Positions 1 to 7,293 of a stretch of 43,816 bases of DNA are shown one piece after another. Where the stretch lies: positions 1 to 43,816 of the forward strand of contig CACYGT010000023.1 of assembly GCA_902774075.1 (NCBI GenBank), written 5' to 3'. The notes below the pieces were generated by a model, which was not told the origin of the DNA, did not search any database, and saw nothing but the letters and a program-made list of their open reading frames with translations. Origin of the DNA: an uncultured Bacteroidales bacterium. Lineage in GTDB: Bacteria; Bacteroidota; Bacteroidia; Bacteroidales; Paludibacteraceae. A program made the position numbers and the translations under genes. Position 1 is the stretch's first letter; every line of letters starts with the position of its first letter.

Positions 1-1
1 C

Positions 2-208
2 CGCAGCACTCCTGTTTCCGATCACGAGATCGAGATCCGTACGCTCTTCACCGAGCGTCTGGAGTGGGTGAATACCCGCGCGAAGAACCTGAGTACGCTC
101 TCCGGCGACCAGGTGGCCTACCTGGCGCAGAAGGACCAGCCGGGTGGCGCAAAGACCTGGAAGGCCTACCTCTGGAAGCTCGCCAAGGCGGCAGTGACCG
201 GCGAATGA
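2..208 (+). CDS. C-terminal fragment of an unrecognised protein
   Basis: An open frame runs in from the left edge and stops at TGA 206-208, giving 68 residues of an incomplete C-terminus. It is rich in Lys, Ala, Trp and Leu, ends in TGE, and looks like an amphipathic helical tail (for example around the segment TLFTERLEWV). I see no motif that names a family. The strong terminator 9 bases after the stop and the codon use, which is similar to neighbouring genes, support it being a real gene end. The start and most of the protein lie outside the window, so no function is assigned. Confidence 0.6.
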   Translation, partial: RSTPVSDHEIEIRTLFTERLEWVNTRAKNLSTLSGDQVAYLAQKDQPGGAKTWKAYLWKLAKAAVTGE

Positions 209-216
209 TCGCCATT

Positions 217-240
217 GAGCCCTTCGGGGCTCTTTTTTTT
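217..240 (+). terminator. Intrinsic terminator with UUCG loop
   Basis: A perfect 6-bp stem (GAGCCC with GGGCTC) closes a TTCG tetraloop at 217-232 and is followed by eight T residues at 233-240. It lies directly after the stop of the partial gene and before the next promoter, so it separates two transcription units. Confidence 0.93.
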
Positions 241-250
241 GCCCTTTTCC

Positions 251-281
251 TTGCGTATGTCATTTTTTTGTAGTACCTTTG
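251..281 (+). promoter_or_regulatory. Bacteroidota-type promoter for the uronate operon
   Basis: TTGC at 251 and TACCTTTG at 274-281 are set 23 bases apart (start to start), matching the -33/-7 consensus of the Bacteroidota primary sigma factor. The upstream half reads TTGCGTATGTCA, the extended form seen at several other promoters here. Transcription should start near 287-290, ahead of the ATG at 308. Confidence 0.85.
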
Positions 282-307
282 CAGCGGATTCAGGATAGGT
301 GCAGATT

Positions 308-856
308 ATGTCACTGGTAGACGAATACATACGTGAGCAAAGGGAGAGAAGGAGATCGACGATCATCAAGACCATTGTGGTCTTTCTCGGCATCATTGCC
401 GTCTTTGCGTACTCTATCTACGATGACAAGCATCGTCAGCAGGAGTTATATACCCATGGCGGAGCGGTAGGTGTGGAGAACAAAACAGACCATGCGGTTG
501 ACTTACATCTCTTCGTCAATGACGCCAAGGGCACTGTGCTTACTCACCATATTGCGCCGCAGGGCTATTGGGTTCTCCGCGACAGCATGTCCAAAGCCGC
601 GGTGTCGAACTTCCCGCGGATGGAGTGGCTGGACTCGGCCTATCTCGTTTTCGACGACACCCTCCTGCTGCGCCACAATGCCTACCCTGTTTGGAAGATA
701 TCCTACAAGGACCATTGTATACACGATAAGTCGCAGTGGAAATACGAGAGTCTGACGGTTCGTCGTGCCAGCCGGTATCATCCTGCCCTCTACCGTCCTC
801 TGCGCGTGTATTACATCACCGAGGAGGACTATCAAAAGGCGAAAAAAATGCAGTAA
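308..856 (+). CDS. Single-pass membrane protein of unknown function
   Basis: Encodes 182 residues. I start at ATG 308, not at the in-frame GTG 299, because 308 gives a sensible leader after the promoter at 251-281. A charged N-terminus (EYIREQRERRR) is followed by one hydrophobic segment at about residues 18-38 and then about 140 hydrophilic residues, so the protein is probably anchored in the inner membrane with a periplasmic domain. I do not recognise the family. It lies 19 bases before the SDR dehydrogenase gene on the same strand and shares its promoter, so it is probably cotranscribed with the uronate genes, but nothing in its sequence ties it to that pathway. Confidence 0.75.
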   Translation: MSLVDEYIREQRERRRSTIIKTIVVFLGIIAVFAYSIYDDKHRQQELYTHGGAVGVENKTDHAVDLHLFVNDAKGTVLTHHIAPQGYWVLRDSMSKAAVSNFPRMEWLDSAYLVFDDTLLLRHNAYPVWKISYKDHCIHDKSQWKYESLTVRRASRYHPALYRPLRVYYITEEDYQKAKKMQ

Positions 857-875
857 CTGAAAAAGAAGTGAATAT

Positions 876-1679
876 ATGAAAAATCCCTTTAGTTTGGAAG
901 GAAAGAACGCATGGGTGACCGGAGCATGTTACGGCATCGGTTTTGCCATTGCGAAGGCTTTTGCGCATGCAGGAGCGCGTGCTATCATCTTCAATGCCCG
1001 CAGCCAGGAGGCGATTGACAAAGCGCTGGAGCTGTATCGCGCGGAAGGTATTGAGAACGTGCACGGATACGTATGCGACGTGACGGACGAGGTGGCTGTT
1101 AAGGCGCTCGTGGAGCAGATCCACCGCGAGGTAGGACAGATCGATATCCTGGTCAACAACGCCGGCATCATCAAGCGTATCCCGATGCACGAGATGAAAC
1201 GCGAGGAGTTTCAGCAAGTGATTGATATTGACCTCGTTGCGCCGTATATCGTGTCGGCGGCGGTGCTGCCGGAGATGATGGCGCGCCGCGAAGGCAAGAT
1301 CATCAATATCTGCTCGATGATGAGCGAGTTAGGCCGCGAGACGGTATCAGCTTATGCCGCTGCCAAGGGCGGCCTGAAGATGTTGACACGCAATATCTGC
1401 TCGGAGTACGGCGAGTACAATATCCAGTGCAACGGCCTGGGTCCGGGTTATATTGCGACCCCGCAGACTGCGCCATTACGTGAGCCGCAGGCCGACGGCA
1501 GCAGGCATCCGTTCGATGCGTTCATCTGCGCCAAGACCCCCGCAGGCCGCTGGTTAGAGCCGGATGAGTTAGGCGGCACAGCGGTGTTCTTAGCTTCGCA
1601 CGCCAGCGATGCAGTCAACGGGCAAATTATATACGTAGATGGCGGAATTCTCGCCTATATAGGACGTCAACCCAAATAA
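876..1679 (+). CDS. SDR oxidoreductase, KduD / gluconate 5-dehydrogenase type
   Basis: A 267-residue classical short-chain dehydrogenase. The nucleotide-binding TGxxxGIG is at residues 15-22, NNAG at 94-97, and the catalytic set is Ser147, Tyr160 and Lys164 (YAAAK). The C-terminal part (SRHPFDAFICAKTPAGRW, then YVDGGILAYIG) matches the Bacteroidota group usually named gluconate 5-dehydrogenase, which is close to KduD (2-dehydro-3-deoxy-gluconate 5-dehydrogenase). The likely role is NAD(P)-dependent reduction of a keto-uronate on the way to 2-keto-3-deoxygluconate. The following DUF4861 and sugar-permease genes fit uronate catabolism. No kduI partner is in the window, so the exact substrate is an inference. 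Confidence 0.88.
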   Translation: MKNPFSLEGKNAWVTGACYGIGFAIAKAFAHAGARAIIFNARSQEAIDKALELYRAEGIENVHGYVCDVTDEVAVKALVEQIHREVGQIDILVNNAGIIKRIPMHEMKREEFQQVIDIDLVAPYIVSAAVLPEMMARREGKIINICSMMSELGRETVSAYAAAKGGLKMLTRNICSEYGEYNIQCNGLGPGYIATPQTAPLREPQADGSRHPFDAFICAKTPAGRWLEPDELGGTAVFLASHASDAVNGQIIYVDGGILAYIGRQPK

Positions 1680-1680
1680 G

Positions 1681-1708
1681 GTGTACCGTGTAAAGTGTAC
1701 AGTGTATG
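1681..1708 (+). repeat. Heptamer array GTGTAnn x4 running into a start codon
   Basis: Four units of 7 bp (GTGTACC, GTGTAAA, GTGTACA, GTGTATG) fill the gap from the stop of the SDR gene at 1679 to the next gene; the last unit contains the ATG at 1706. The same word, AAGTGTA, forms the array at 28058-28085. Confidence 0.9.
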
Positions 1709-2581
1709 AAAAAAATATTCATTATTCATTATTCATTATTCATTCTCCTCTGCCTGACTGCATGTCAGAAAGAAGCCGTGCAGCCGAAGGTGTACGGGCG
1801 GTATGTGCCGGAGCGGAAGGATGACTTCGCTTGGGAGAACGAGTACGCGGCGTATCGTATGTACGGACCGGCGCTAAAGGGCGAGAACCCCTCGAACGGT
1901 GTAGACCTCTGGCTAAAAGCCAGACCGGAGTTGGTGGTGGACAGTTTCTACTACCGCGAACATGTGCTCGGCCTACCCTACCATATCAACTACGGCAAGG
2001 GCCTCGACTGCTACAAAGTGGGCCATACTTGCGGTTGTGGCGGATTGGTGGTGCTGACCGAAGAAGAGGGCGCGTACAAGACCTGGATTGGCGGGCCGTA
2101 TGACCGCTGGGAGATCCTCGAGCAGACCGCGGAGCGCTTTGTCTTTAAGCTCGAATATGACAGCCTGTTGGTGGCCGGACAGATATTGCACGAGTCGATC
2201 ATCATCACCGCCGAAGCGGGCAATGCGATGAACAAGGCGGAGGTGGTCCTGACGGACAATGGGAAATGGAAAATGGAGAATGGAAAATTACTCGTCGGCG
2301 GGGGTATTTATATGCATGACACGATCGACCACTGCGAGGTGTACGAGAAGATCGGAACGGTGTTCTATGAGGAAGAGGCGCTGAGCGATAAGACTGCGGC
2401 GCAGATGAACTTCGACCACAATGGCTCTATGAGCCAAGGCCGCATCTACATCACCGTGCAGACCCCCGGAGCGACGCTGACGGACATCCAGGATGGCAAC
2501 CTGGTGGCAGTCAAGCCGTATGAGCTGGGCGATACGCTGACATATTATTTCGGCGCGACGTGGAGCGAGTGGAAAGAGTGA
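1706..2581 (+). CDS. DUF4861 family lipoprotein
   Basis: Encodes 291 residues. A lipoprotein signal peptide ends at LLCLTAC (Cys about residue 20), so the mature protein is probably lipid-anchored outside the inner membrane. The segment RKDDFAWENEYAAYRMYGPA and the following NPSNGVDLW are typical of DUF4861, a family of unknown biochemistry often found in Bacteroidota loci for uronic-acid polysaccharides. Its position between a KduD-like dehydrogenase and an MFS permease agrees with that. Two heptamer arrays lie inside the gene: ATTCATT x4 encodes part of the signal peptide (IIHYSLFI), and AATGGAA-type units at 2258-2292 encode DNGKWKMENGKL in the body, where a surface loop would be expected. 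Confidence 0.85.
   Translation: MKKIFIIHYSLFILLCLTACQKEAVQPKVYGRYVPERKDDFAWENEYAAYRMYGPALKGENPSNGVDLWLKARPELVVDSFYYREHVLGLPYHINYGKGLDCYKVGHTCGCGGLVVLTEEEGAYKTWIGGPYDRWEILEQTAERFVFKLEYDSLLVAGQILHESIIITAEAGNAMNKAEVVLTDNGKWKMENGKLLVGGGIYMHDTIDHCEVYEKIGTVFYEEEALSDKTAAQMNFDHNGSMSQGRIYITVQTPGATLTDIQDGNLVAVKPYELGDTLTYYFGATWSEWKE
1717..1744 (+). repeat. Heptamer array ATTCATT x4 inside a signal peptide
   Basis: Four perfect copies of ATTCATT. Because 7 is not a multiple of 3, the array is read in all three phases and gives IIHYSLFI, the hydrophobic core of the DUF4861 signal peptide. Loss or gain of one unit would shift the frame within 13 codons of the start. Confidence 0.95.
2258..2292 (+). repeat. 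Heptamer array AATGGAA-type x4-5 in coding sequence
   Basis: Units AATGGGA, AATGGAA, AATGGAG, AATGGAA and a degraded AATTACT lie in the DUF4861 gene. The circular word TGGAAAA is the same as in the array at 29155-29182. Confidence 0.9.
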
Positions 2582-2636
2582 ATTTGAAATTTGAAATTTG
2601 AAATCATAAATTTGAAATCATAAATTTGAAATTATT
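2581..2636 (+). repeat. Heptamer array AATTTGA x8 between DUF4861 and MFS genes
   Basis: Eight consecutive 7-bp units: five AATTTGA, two AATCATA and a final AATTATT. The array starts at the last base of the DUF4861 stop codon and ends 6 bases before the ATG of the permease, so it makes up the whole spacer. The circular word TTTGAAA recurs at 9885-9933. Confidence 0.95.
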
Positions 2637-2642
2637 AATACT

Positions 2643-3896
2643 ATGAGTGCAAAACAGTCTAATTCTTTGAGAATTATTACGATCATTGCGATGATGTTTC
2701 TCTACGCGATGATTGCTTTTGTGACGAACCTGGCAGCTCCGGTGGGTAAGATCTGGGGCGCTTCGTTTGAGGATCCTGCGCAGGCAGAGCGTATGGGTAT
2801 GTTAGGCAACCTGTTTAACTTCCTGGCGTACCTGATTATGGGTATTCCGGCGGGTAACATCCTGGCCAAATACGGCTACAAACGTACGGCGCTGGTGGCT
2901 ATTTTTCTGGGCTTCATCGGCATCACGATTCAATGGCTGAGCGGTATGTTTGACAGCTTTGCTGTCTACCTGTGCGGCGCGCTGTTAGGCGGTTTCTGCG
3001 TATGTATGTTGAATACGGTGACGAACCCGATGCTGAACCTGTTAGGAGGCGGCGGCAACCGCGGTAACCAGTTGAACCTGGTAGGCGGCACCCTGAACTC
3101 GCTGAGTGGTGCGCTGACGCCTATGCTGGTCGGTGCGATCATCGGCGAGAGTCTTGTGGGAAAGCAGATTGACGATGTGAATGTAGTGTTGTACATTGCG
3201 ATGGTTGTCTTCGCAGTTGTTTATCTCGTCATTCGCATCACGCCGATCGCCGAGCCGCAAGCTACGGGAGACAAGGTGGTGTACGAGCGTACGCCGTGGT
3301 CGTTCCGTCACCTGACCTTAGGTGTGATCGCTATCTTCTTCTACGTGGGTGTAGAGGTAGGTATCCCGGCGACCTTGATCAGTTATCTGACGCCGAAAGT
3401 AGGCTTTGCAGCCGCAGGCCTGATTGCCGGCCGGTACTGGATACTGATGCTGGTAGGTCGGTTCATAGGTAGTGCTATCGGCGGTAGGGTCAGCAGTCGA
3501 ACGATGGTGATTTGCGTAGCCAGCGCCGCTATTGCGCTGCTGGCAGCCGCTATGCTGATCGGCGACAGTATCATGGTGAAGACCTATGTACAAAGAGCCA
3601 TCATCGACGTACCTCTGGCTTCGACGCTGTTGGTACTCTGCGGTCTGTGCACCTCGGTGATGTGGGGTTCGATCTTCAACATGGCTACCGAGGGACTCGG
3701 TAAGTACACCGCCAAGGCGTCGGGTATCTTCATGATGATGGTAGTCGGCGGCGGTATCGTGCCGCAGATACAGAGTATCGTAGCGGCGCACGATATTTTG
3801 CTCAGTTACATCGTTCCGCTCATCGGCGTAGCGTATATTCTGTTCTATGCCCTGTGGGGTAGCAAGAACGTCAATAAAGACATCAAGATCGACTGA
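2643..3896 (+). CDS. MFS sugar/uronate permease
   Basis: Encodes 417 residues with about 12 hydrophobic segments spread over its length, typical of the major facilitator superfamily. The N-terminal part (segment FNFLAYLIMGIPAGNILAKY, followed by GYKRT) carries the loop 2-3 signature and resembles the fucose/hexose-proton symporter group of Bacteroidota. It probably imports a monosaccharide or uronate across the inner membrane for the dehydrogenase two genes upstream. Substrate cannot be read from sequence. It is the last gene of its operon, followed by a terminator at 3922-3954. The whole spacer ahead of it is a heptamer array, so its ribosome-binding context is A/T repeat sequence with no Shine-Dalgarno motif, as is common in Bacteroidota. 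Confidence 0.85.
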   Translation: MSAKQSNSLRIITIIAMMFLYAMIAFVTNLAAPVGKIWGASFEDPAQAERMGMLGNLFNFLAYLIMGIPAGNILAKYGYKRTALVAIFLGFIGITIQWLSGMFDSFAVYLCGALLGGFCVCMLNTVTNPMLNLLGGGGNRGNQLNLVGGTLNSLSGALTPMLVGAIIGESLVGKQIDDVNVVLYIAMVVFAVVYLVIRITPIAEPQATGDKVVYERTPWSFRHLTLGVIAIFFYVGVEVGIPATLISYLTPKVGFAAAGLIAGRYWILMLVGRFIGSAIGGRVSSRTMVICVASAAIALLAAAMLIGDSIMVKTYVQRAIIDVPLASTLLVLCGLCTSVMWGSIFNMATEGLGKYTAKASGIFMMMVVGGGIVPQIQSIVAAHDILLSYIVPLIGVAYILFYALWGSKNVNKDIKID

Positions 3897-3921
3897 TTTA
3901 GGGTCCTTGAGCACTAAAATC

Positions 3922-3954
3922 CCCGCATATGCAAGCATATGTGGGATTTTTTTT
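3922..3954 (+). terminator. Intrinsic terminator after the MFS gene
   Basis: A 10-bp stem with one G-T wobble (3922-3931 with 3936-3945) closes a CAAG loop and is followed by A and eight T residues. The arms contain CATATG, which is also part of the extended promoter motif just downstream. Confidence 0.88.
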
Positions 3955-3963
3955 ACAATTTAC

Positions 3964-3994
3964 TTGCACATGTCAATTATTTTTCGTACCTTTG
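3964..3994 (+). promoter_or_regulatory. Promoter of the relA-type/dnaB operon
   Basis: TTGC at 3964 and TACCTTTG at 3987-3994 are in the 23-base register. The upstream half is TTGCACATGTCA, one base from the extended consensus. The next ATG is at 4014, giving a leader of roughly 13 nt. Confidence 0.87.
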
Positions 3995-4013
3995 CGCCCG
4001 AAATTGTCTTATT

Positions 4014-6209
4014 ATGCAGAAAAGCGAATTTACAGCGGAAGAAGAGTTGATGATTCAGCGTGAGTTTGAGGCGCTGCTGGACGACTATGCGCATACGCCC
4101 CACCGCCAGAAAGTGGAGCTGATCACGCATGCGTTTAACTTCGCGCACAAGGCGCATTACGGTGTCCGTCGTCTGAGCGGCGAGCCGTATATCATGCACC
4201 CCCTTGCTGTCGCGCGCATCTGCGTGAAGGAGATCGGTCTGGGCAGTACAAGTATCTGCTCTGCCTTGCTGCACGACGTAGTGGAGGACACGGACTATAC
4301 GGTAGAGGACATCTCGGGCCTGTTCGGCGATAAGATCGCGCAGATAGTAGCGGGTCTGACGAAGATCAGCGGCGGTGTGTTCGGTAGCCAGGCCAGCGAG
4401 CAGGCGGAGAACTTCCGTAAGCTGCTGCTGACCATCAGCGACGATATCCGCGTAGTGCTGATTAAGATTGCCGACCGCTTGCATAACATGCGTACGCTCG
4501 GTGCGCAGCCTAAGGACAAGCAGTACAAGATCGCCGGCGAGACGCAGTATATCTACGCACCGCTGGCGCACCGTCTGGGTCTGTTCCCCATCAAGACCGA
4601 ACTCGAGGACCTCAGTTTCAAATACGAGCACCCCGAGACTTGGCAGGAGATACACGACAAGCTCGAGGCCATCAAGAACAGCAAGTTAGAAGACTACGAG
4701 GTCTTCGCCAAGCCGATCCGCGAGCGCCTGGAGAGCATGGGTTATACGTTCACGATGCGCTGCCGTATCAAATCGGTCTATTCGATATGGAAGAAGATGA
4801 TGAGCAAGCAGTGCGCTTTCGAGGACGTGTATGACCTGATGGCCGTGCGTATCATCTTCACACCCCACGAGACAATGAGTGAGAAAGACCAGTGCTGGAT
4901 GATCTACTCCGCCATCACGGAGATCTACCGTCCGCACCCGGAGCGTATCCGCGACTGGATATCCACGCCGAAGGCGAACGGCTACGAGGCACTGCATGTG
5001 ACCGTGATGGGTAAGAACGGCGAGTGGGTCGAGGTACAGATCCGTACCGACCGCATGCATGAGATAGCCGAGCACGGCTATGCCGCGCACTGGAAATACA
5101 AGACCGGCGAGCAGGACGAGAGTGAGCTGGACAAGTGGCTGCAGGAGATCAAGGACATCCTCGCGCACCCGGACAAGGATGCGATGGAGTTCTTAGGCAC
5201 GTTCAAGCTCAATCTGTTCGCGCAAGAGGTGTTCGTCTTCACGCCCAAAGGCGAGATCAAGACGCTGCCGATGGGTGCGACAGCACTCGACTTCGCTTTC
5301 CTACTCCACTCCGATCTGGGCGAGCATTGTATCGGCGCGAAAGTCAACCATACGCTTGTGCCGCTCTCGTATCAGTTGAAGGGCGGTGACCAGATAGAGA
5401 TCTTGACCTCGAACAGCCAACATCCGCTGCCGGAGTGGCTCGATATCGTCACGACGGCGAAAGCCAAGAAGAGCCTCAACCAGTATTTCCAGCGCGAGGA
5501 GCGCAAGTACATCAAGCACGGTGAGCGCCTGGTGGAGGACGCGATAGCGATGGATAAGGAGTTGGCGGCTAACCACGATGCGGTCCTTCAGCGCCTGATG
5601 AACTACTACCATATCACGCAACCGACCGAACTGTACGCGCACGTAGGCCAGGGCGCGATACGGCTCGATAACATCCGCGAGATAGTCGTACCCAAACGAG
5701 GATGGCTGTCCTATATTCCGTTCTTGGGGAAGAAGGATGAGGGGTTACAGGTTAAGGGTGACGGGTTACAGGTTACGGGCTTAGGCAAGAAATATTTCCT
5801 GAGTCAATGCTGTCACCCCATCCCGGGCGACGAGGTGTTAGGTTACCTGGACGAGAACAACAAGATGCATATCCATAAGATCGACTGCCCTGAGGCGAAC
5901 CTCTTAAAGACCAGTTACGGCAAGCGTATCTACTCGGCGACCTGGAACACCCACCGCGTGCAGTCCTTCGTGGAGACGGTAGAGATCAAGGGTATCGATA
6001 AGTTCGGCGTGCTGATTCATATGCTGCAAACGATCACGACGGATTTCCATATCAACATGCGGTCCATCAACATCTCTAGCGACAATGGAATCTTCAAGGG
6101 CACGATGGAGCTCTACGTCTATGACCGCTCCGAACTGAATGACCTATTGAAAGCATTACGTAAGATAGACAACATCAAAGAAGTAAAACGATATGAAAAA
6201 GATTTTTAG
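4014..6209 (+). CDS. Bifunctional (p)ppGpp synthetase/hydrolase (RelA/SpoT homologue)
   Basis: Encodes 731 residues. I start at ATG 4014 because the promoter at 3964-3994 excludes the longer frame. Domains in order: HD hydrolase with intact HDxxED (HDVVEDTDY from residue 87), synthetase (RIKSVYSIWKKM, YDLMAVRII), TGS (VFTPKGEIKTLPMGATALDF), a zinc/RIS-type segment (CCHPIPGDEVLGY) and a C-terminal ACT domain. Both active sites look complete, so the enzyme should make and degrade (p)ppGpp in the stringent response. An atypical linker before the CCHPIPGD segment (DEGLQVKGDGLQVTG) is encoded by a heptamer array at 5742-5783. The 3' end overlaps the DUF1573 gene by 17 bases, implying translational coupling. 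Confidence 0.95.
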   Translation: MQKSEFTAEEELMIQREFEALLDDYAHTPHRQKVELITHAFNFAHKAHYGVRRLSGEPYIMHPLAVARICVKEIGLGSTSICSALLHDVVEDTDYTVEDISGLFGDKIAQIVAGLTKISGGVFGSQASEQAENFRKLLLTISDDIRVVLIKIADRLHNMRTLGAQPKDKQYKIAGETQYIYAPLAHRLGLFPIKTELEDLSFKYEHPETWQEIHDKLEAIKNSKLEDYEVFAKPIRERLESMGYTFTMRCRIKSVYSIWKKMMSKQCAFEDVYDLMAVRIIFTPHETMSEKDQCWMIYSAITEIYRPHPERIRDWISTPKANGYEALHVTVMGKNGEWVEVQIRTDRMHEIAEHGYAAHWKYKTGEQDESELDKWLQEIKDILAHPDKDAMEFLGTFKLNLFAQEVFVFTPKGEIKTLPMGATALDFAFLLHSDLGEHCIGAKVNHTLVPLSYQLKGGDQIEILTSNSQHPLPEWLDIVTTAKAKKSLNQYFQREERKYIKHGERLVEDAIAMDKELAANHDAVLQRLMNYYHITQPTELYAHVGQGAIRLDNIREIVVPKRGWLSYIPFLGKKDEGLQVKGDGLQVTGLGKKYFLSQCCHPIPGDEVLGYLDENNKMHIHKIDCPEANLLKTSYGKRIYSATWNTHRVQSFVETVEIKGIDKFGVLIHMLQTITTDFHINMRSINISSDNGIFKGTMELYVYDRSELNDLLKALRKIDNIKEVKRYEKDF
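5742..5783 (+). repeat. Heptamer array (GGGTTAC/AGGTTAC) in the relA-type gene
   Basis: Six 7-bp units, GGGTTAC, AGGTTAA, GGGTGAC, GGGTTAC, AGGTTAC, GGGCTTA; the third matches more loosely. It encodes the linker between the TGS-side helical region and the CCHP zinc segment. Six units equal 42 bp, so the array keeps the reading frame. Confidence 0.85.
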
Positions 6210-7293
6210 TACTCTCTGCATGGCTCTCTTCGCAGTAGCCATGATAGCACAAGAACCGGTCTTGACCTTCGAGAAGACCGAGCATGACTTCGGTAAGATC
6301 AACGAGGCAGACGGCCGTGTGTCTGTAGTCTTTACTTTTAAGAACGAAGGTATGGCTCCGCTGATCCTGAGCAACGTGAAAGCCAGTTGCGGTTGCACGA
6401 CGCCGACATGGACCAAGGAGCCGGTAGAGCCGGGTCAGACCGGTAGTATTACCGTCACGTATAACCCCAACAGCCGTCCGGGTAAGTTCAGCAAGACGGT
6501 GACCGTCACCTCCAATGCTTCCGTTTCGGTGCAGCGCGTGTATATCCGCGGTGAGGTGATCCCGAGACCGGCCAAGCCCTCGAACAAATACGCTGTTGCT
6601 GTGGGTGAGTTGAGCCTGAAGAGCAATTCGCTCAACCTCGGTATCATCAAGAAAGGCGAGAACATGAGCGGCGAGTTGGAGTACGCGAACCTCACCCAGG
6701 CTGAGCATACGGTAGAGTTAGTAGCCGGCAAAGCAGACGCTTTCCTTATTCACCAGGTGACCCTCGCCACCGTTCAACCGAACGAGACCGGTAAGTTCAT
6801 CTTCGCACTGGACAGCAAGAAGACCAAGCTATACGGCCCGATCGAGACATACGTATATGTAGTGATCGACGGCAAGCGTATTCTGGATGACGCCCACAAG
6901 TTGACGATCAAAGCCGAGATTCAGGAGAACTTCGCTAACCTCACGACCGATCAGAAGCACGAGGCTCCGATCCTGGAGATAAACAACATCATCGACTTAG
7001 GCGAAGTGCCGGCAGGTAAGAAAGGTATCAAGAAAGCGATTCCGTTCGGCAACACGAATGTAGCACCGCTCTATATCTACCGTGTCTATAACCCGAACGA
7101 AGGTGTCCTTGCTTGCACCGCTACCCCGAAAGTGAAAGGCGGTAAGAAAGGTACGCTGAATATCATCCTCAATACGATAGAGAACGGTCAACCGATGAAA
7201 CCGGGTAACTACTCCCGCCAGGTATATTTGTACACAAACGATCCGCAACACGGTAAATATGCCCTCTTCATCAAGTGGACAGTGAAAGAATGA
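6193..7293 (+). CDS. DUF1573 domain secreted protein
   Basis: Encodes 366 residues with an N-terminal signal peptide (MKKIFSTLCMALFAVAMIAQ). The segment TEHDFGKINEADG, followed by FTFKNEG and KASCGCTTPTW, is the hallmark of DUF1573, an immunoglobulin-like beta-sandwich common in Bacteroidota secreted proteins. A second related half begins near LSLKSNSLNLGIIKKGE and a third near NNIIDLGEVPAGKKG. It is probably exported to the periplasm or surface; the molecular function is unknown. It overlaps the (p)ppGpp synthetase gene by 17 bases and the meaB start by 4, so all are likely translated from one message. Confidence 0.88.
   Translation: MKKIFSTLCMALFAVAMIAQEPVLTFEKTEHDFGKINEADGRVSVVFTFKNEGMAPLILSNVKASCGCTTPTWTKEPVEPGQTGSITVTYNPNSRPGKFSKTVTVTSNASVSVQRVYIRGEVIPRPAKPSNKYAVAVGELSLKSNSLNLGIIKKGENMSGELEYANLTQAEHTVELVAGKADAFLIHQVTLATVQPNETGKFIFALDSKKTKLYGPIETYVYVVIDGKRILDDAHKLTIKAEIQENFANLTTDQKHEAPILEINNIIDLGEVPAGKKGIKKAIPFGNTNVAPLYIYRVYNPNEGVLACTATPKVKGGKKGTLNIILNTIENGQPMKPGNYSRQVYLYTNDPQHGKYALFIKWTVKE

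Noticed and set aside
2581-2636. CRISPR-like or phage att repeats
   Set aside because: Units are 7 bp and tandem without spacers, and no cas or integrase genes are present.
3939-4013. N-terminal extension of the RelA/SpoT homologue
   Set aside because: The promoter elements at 3964-3994 lie inside the extension, so it is not transcribed in full.
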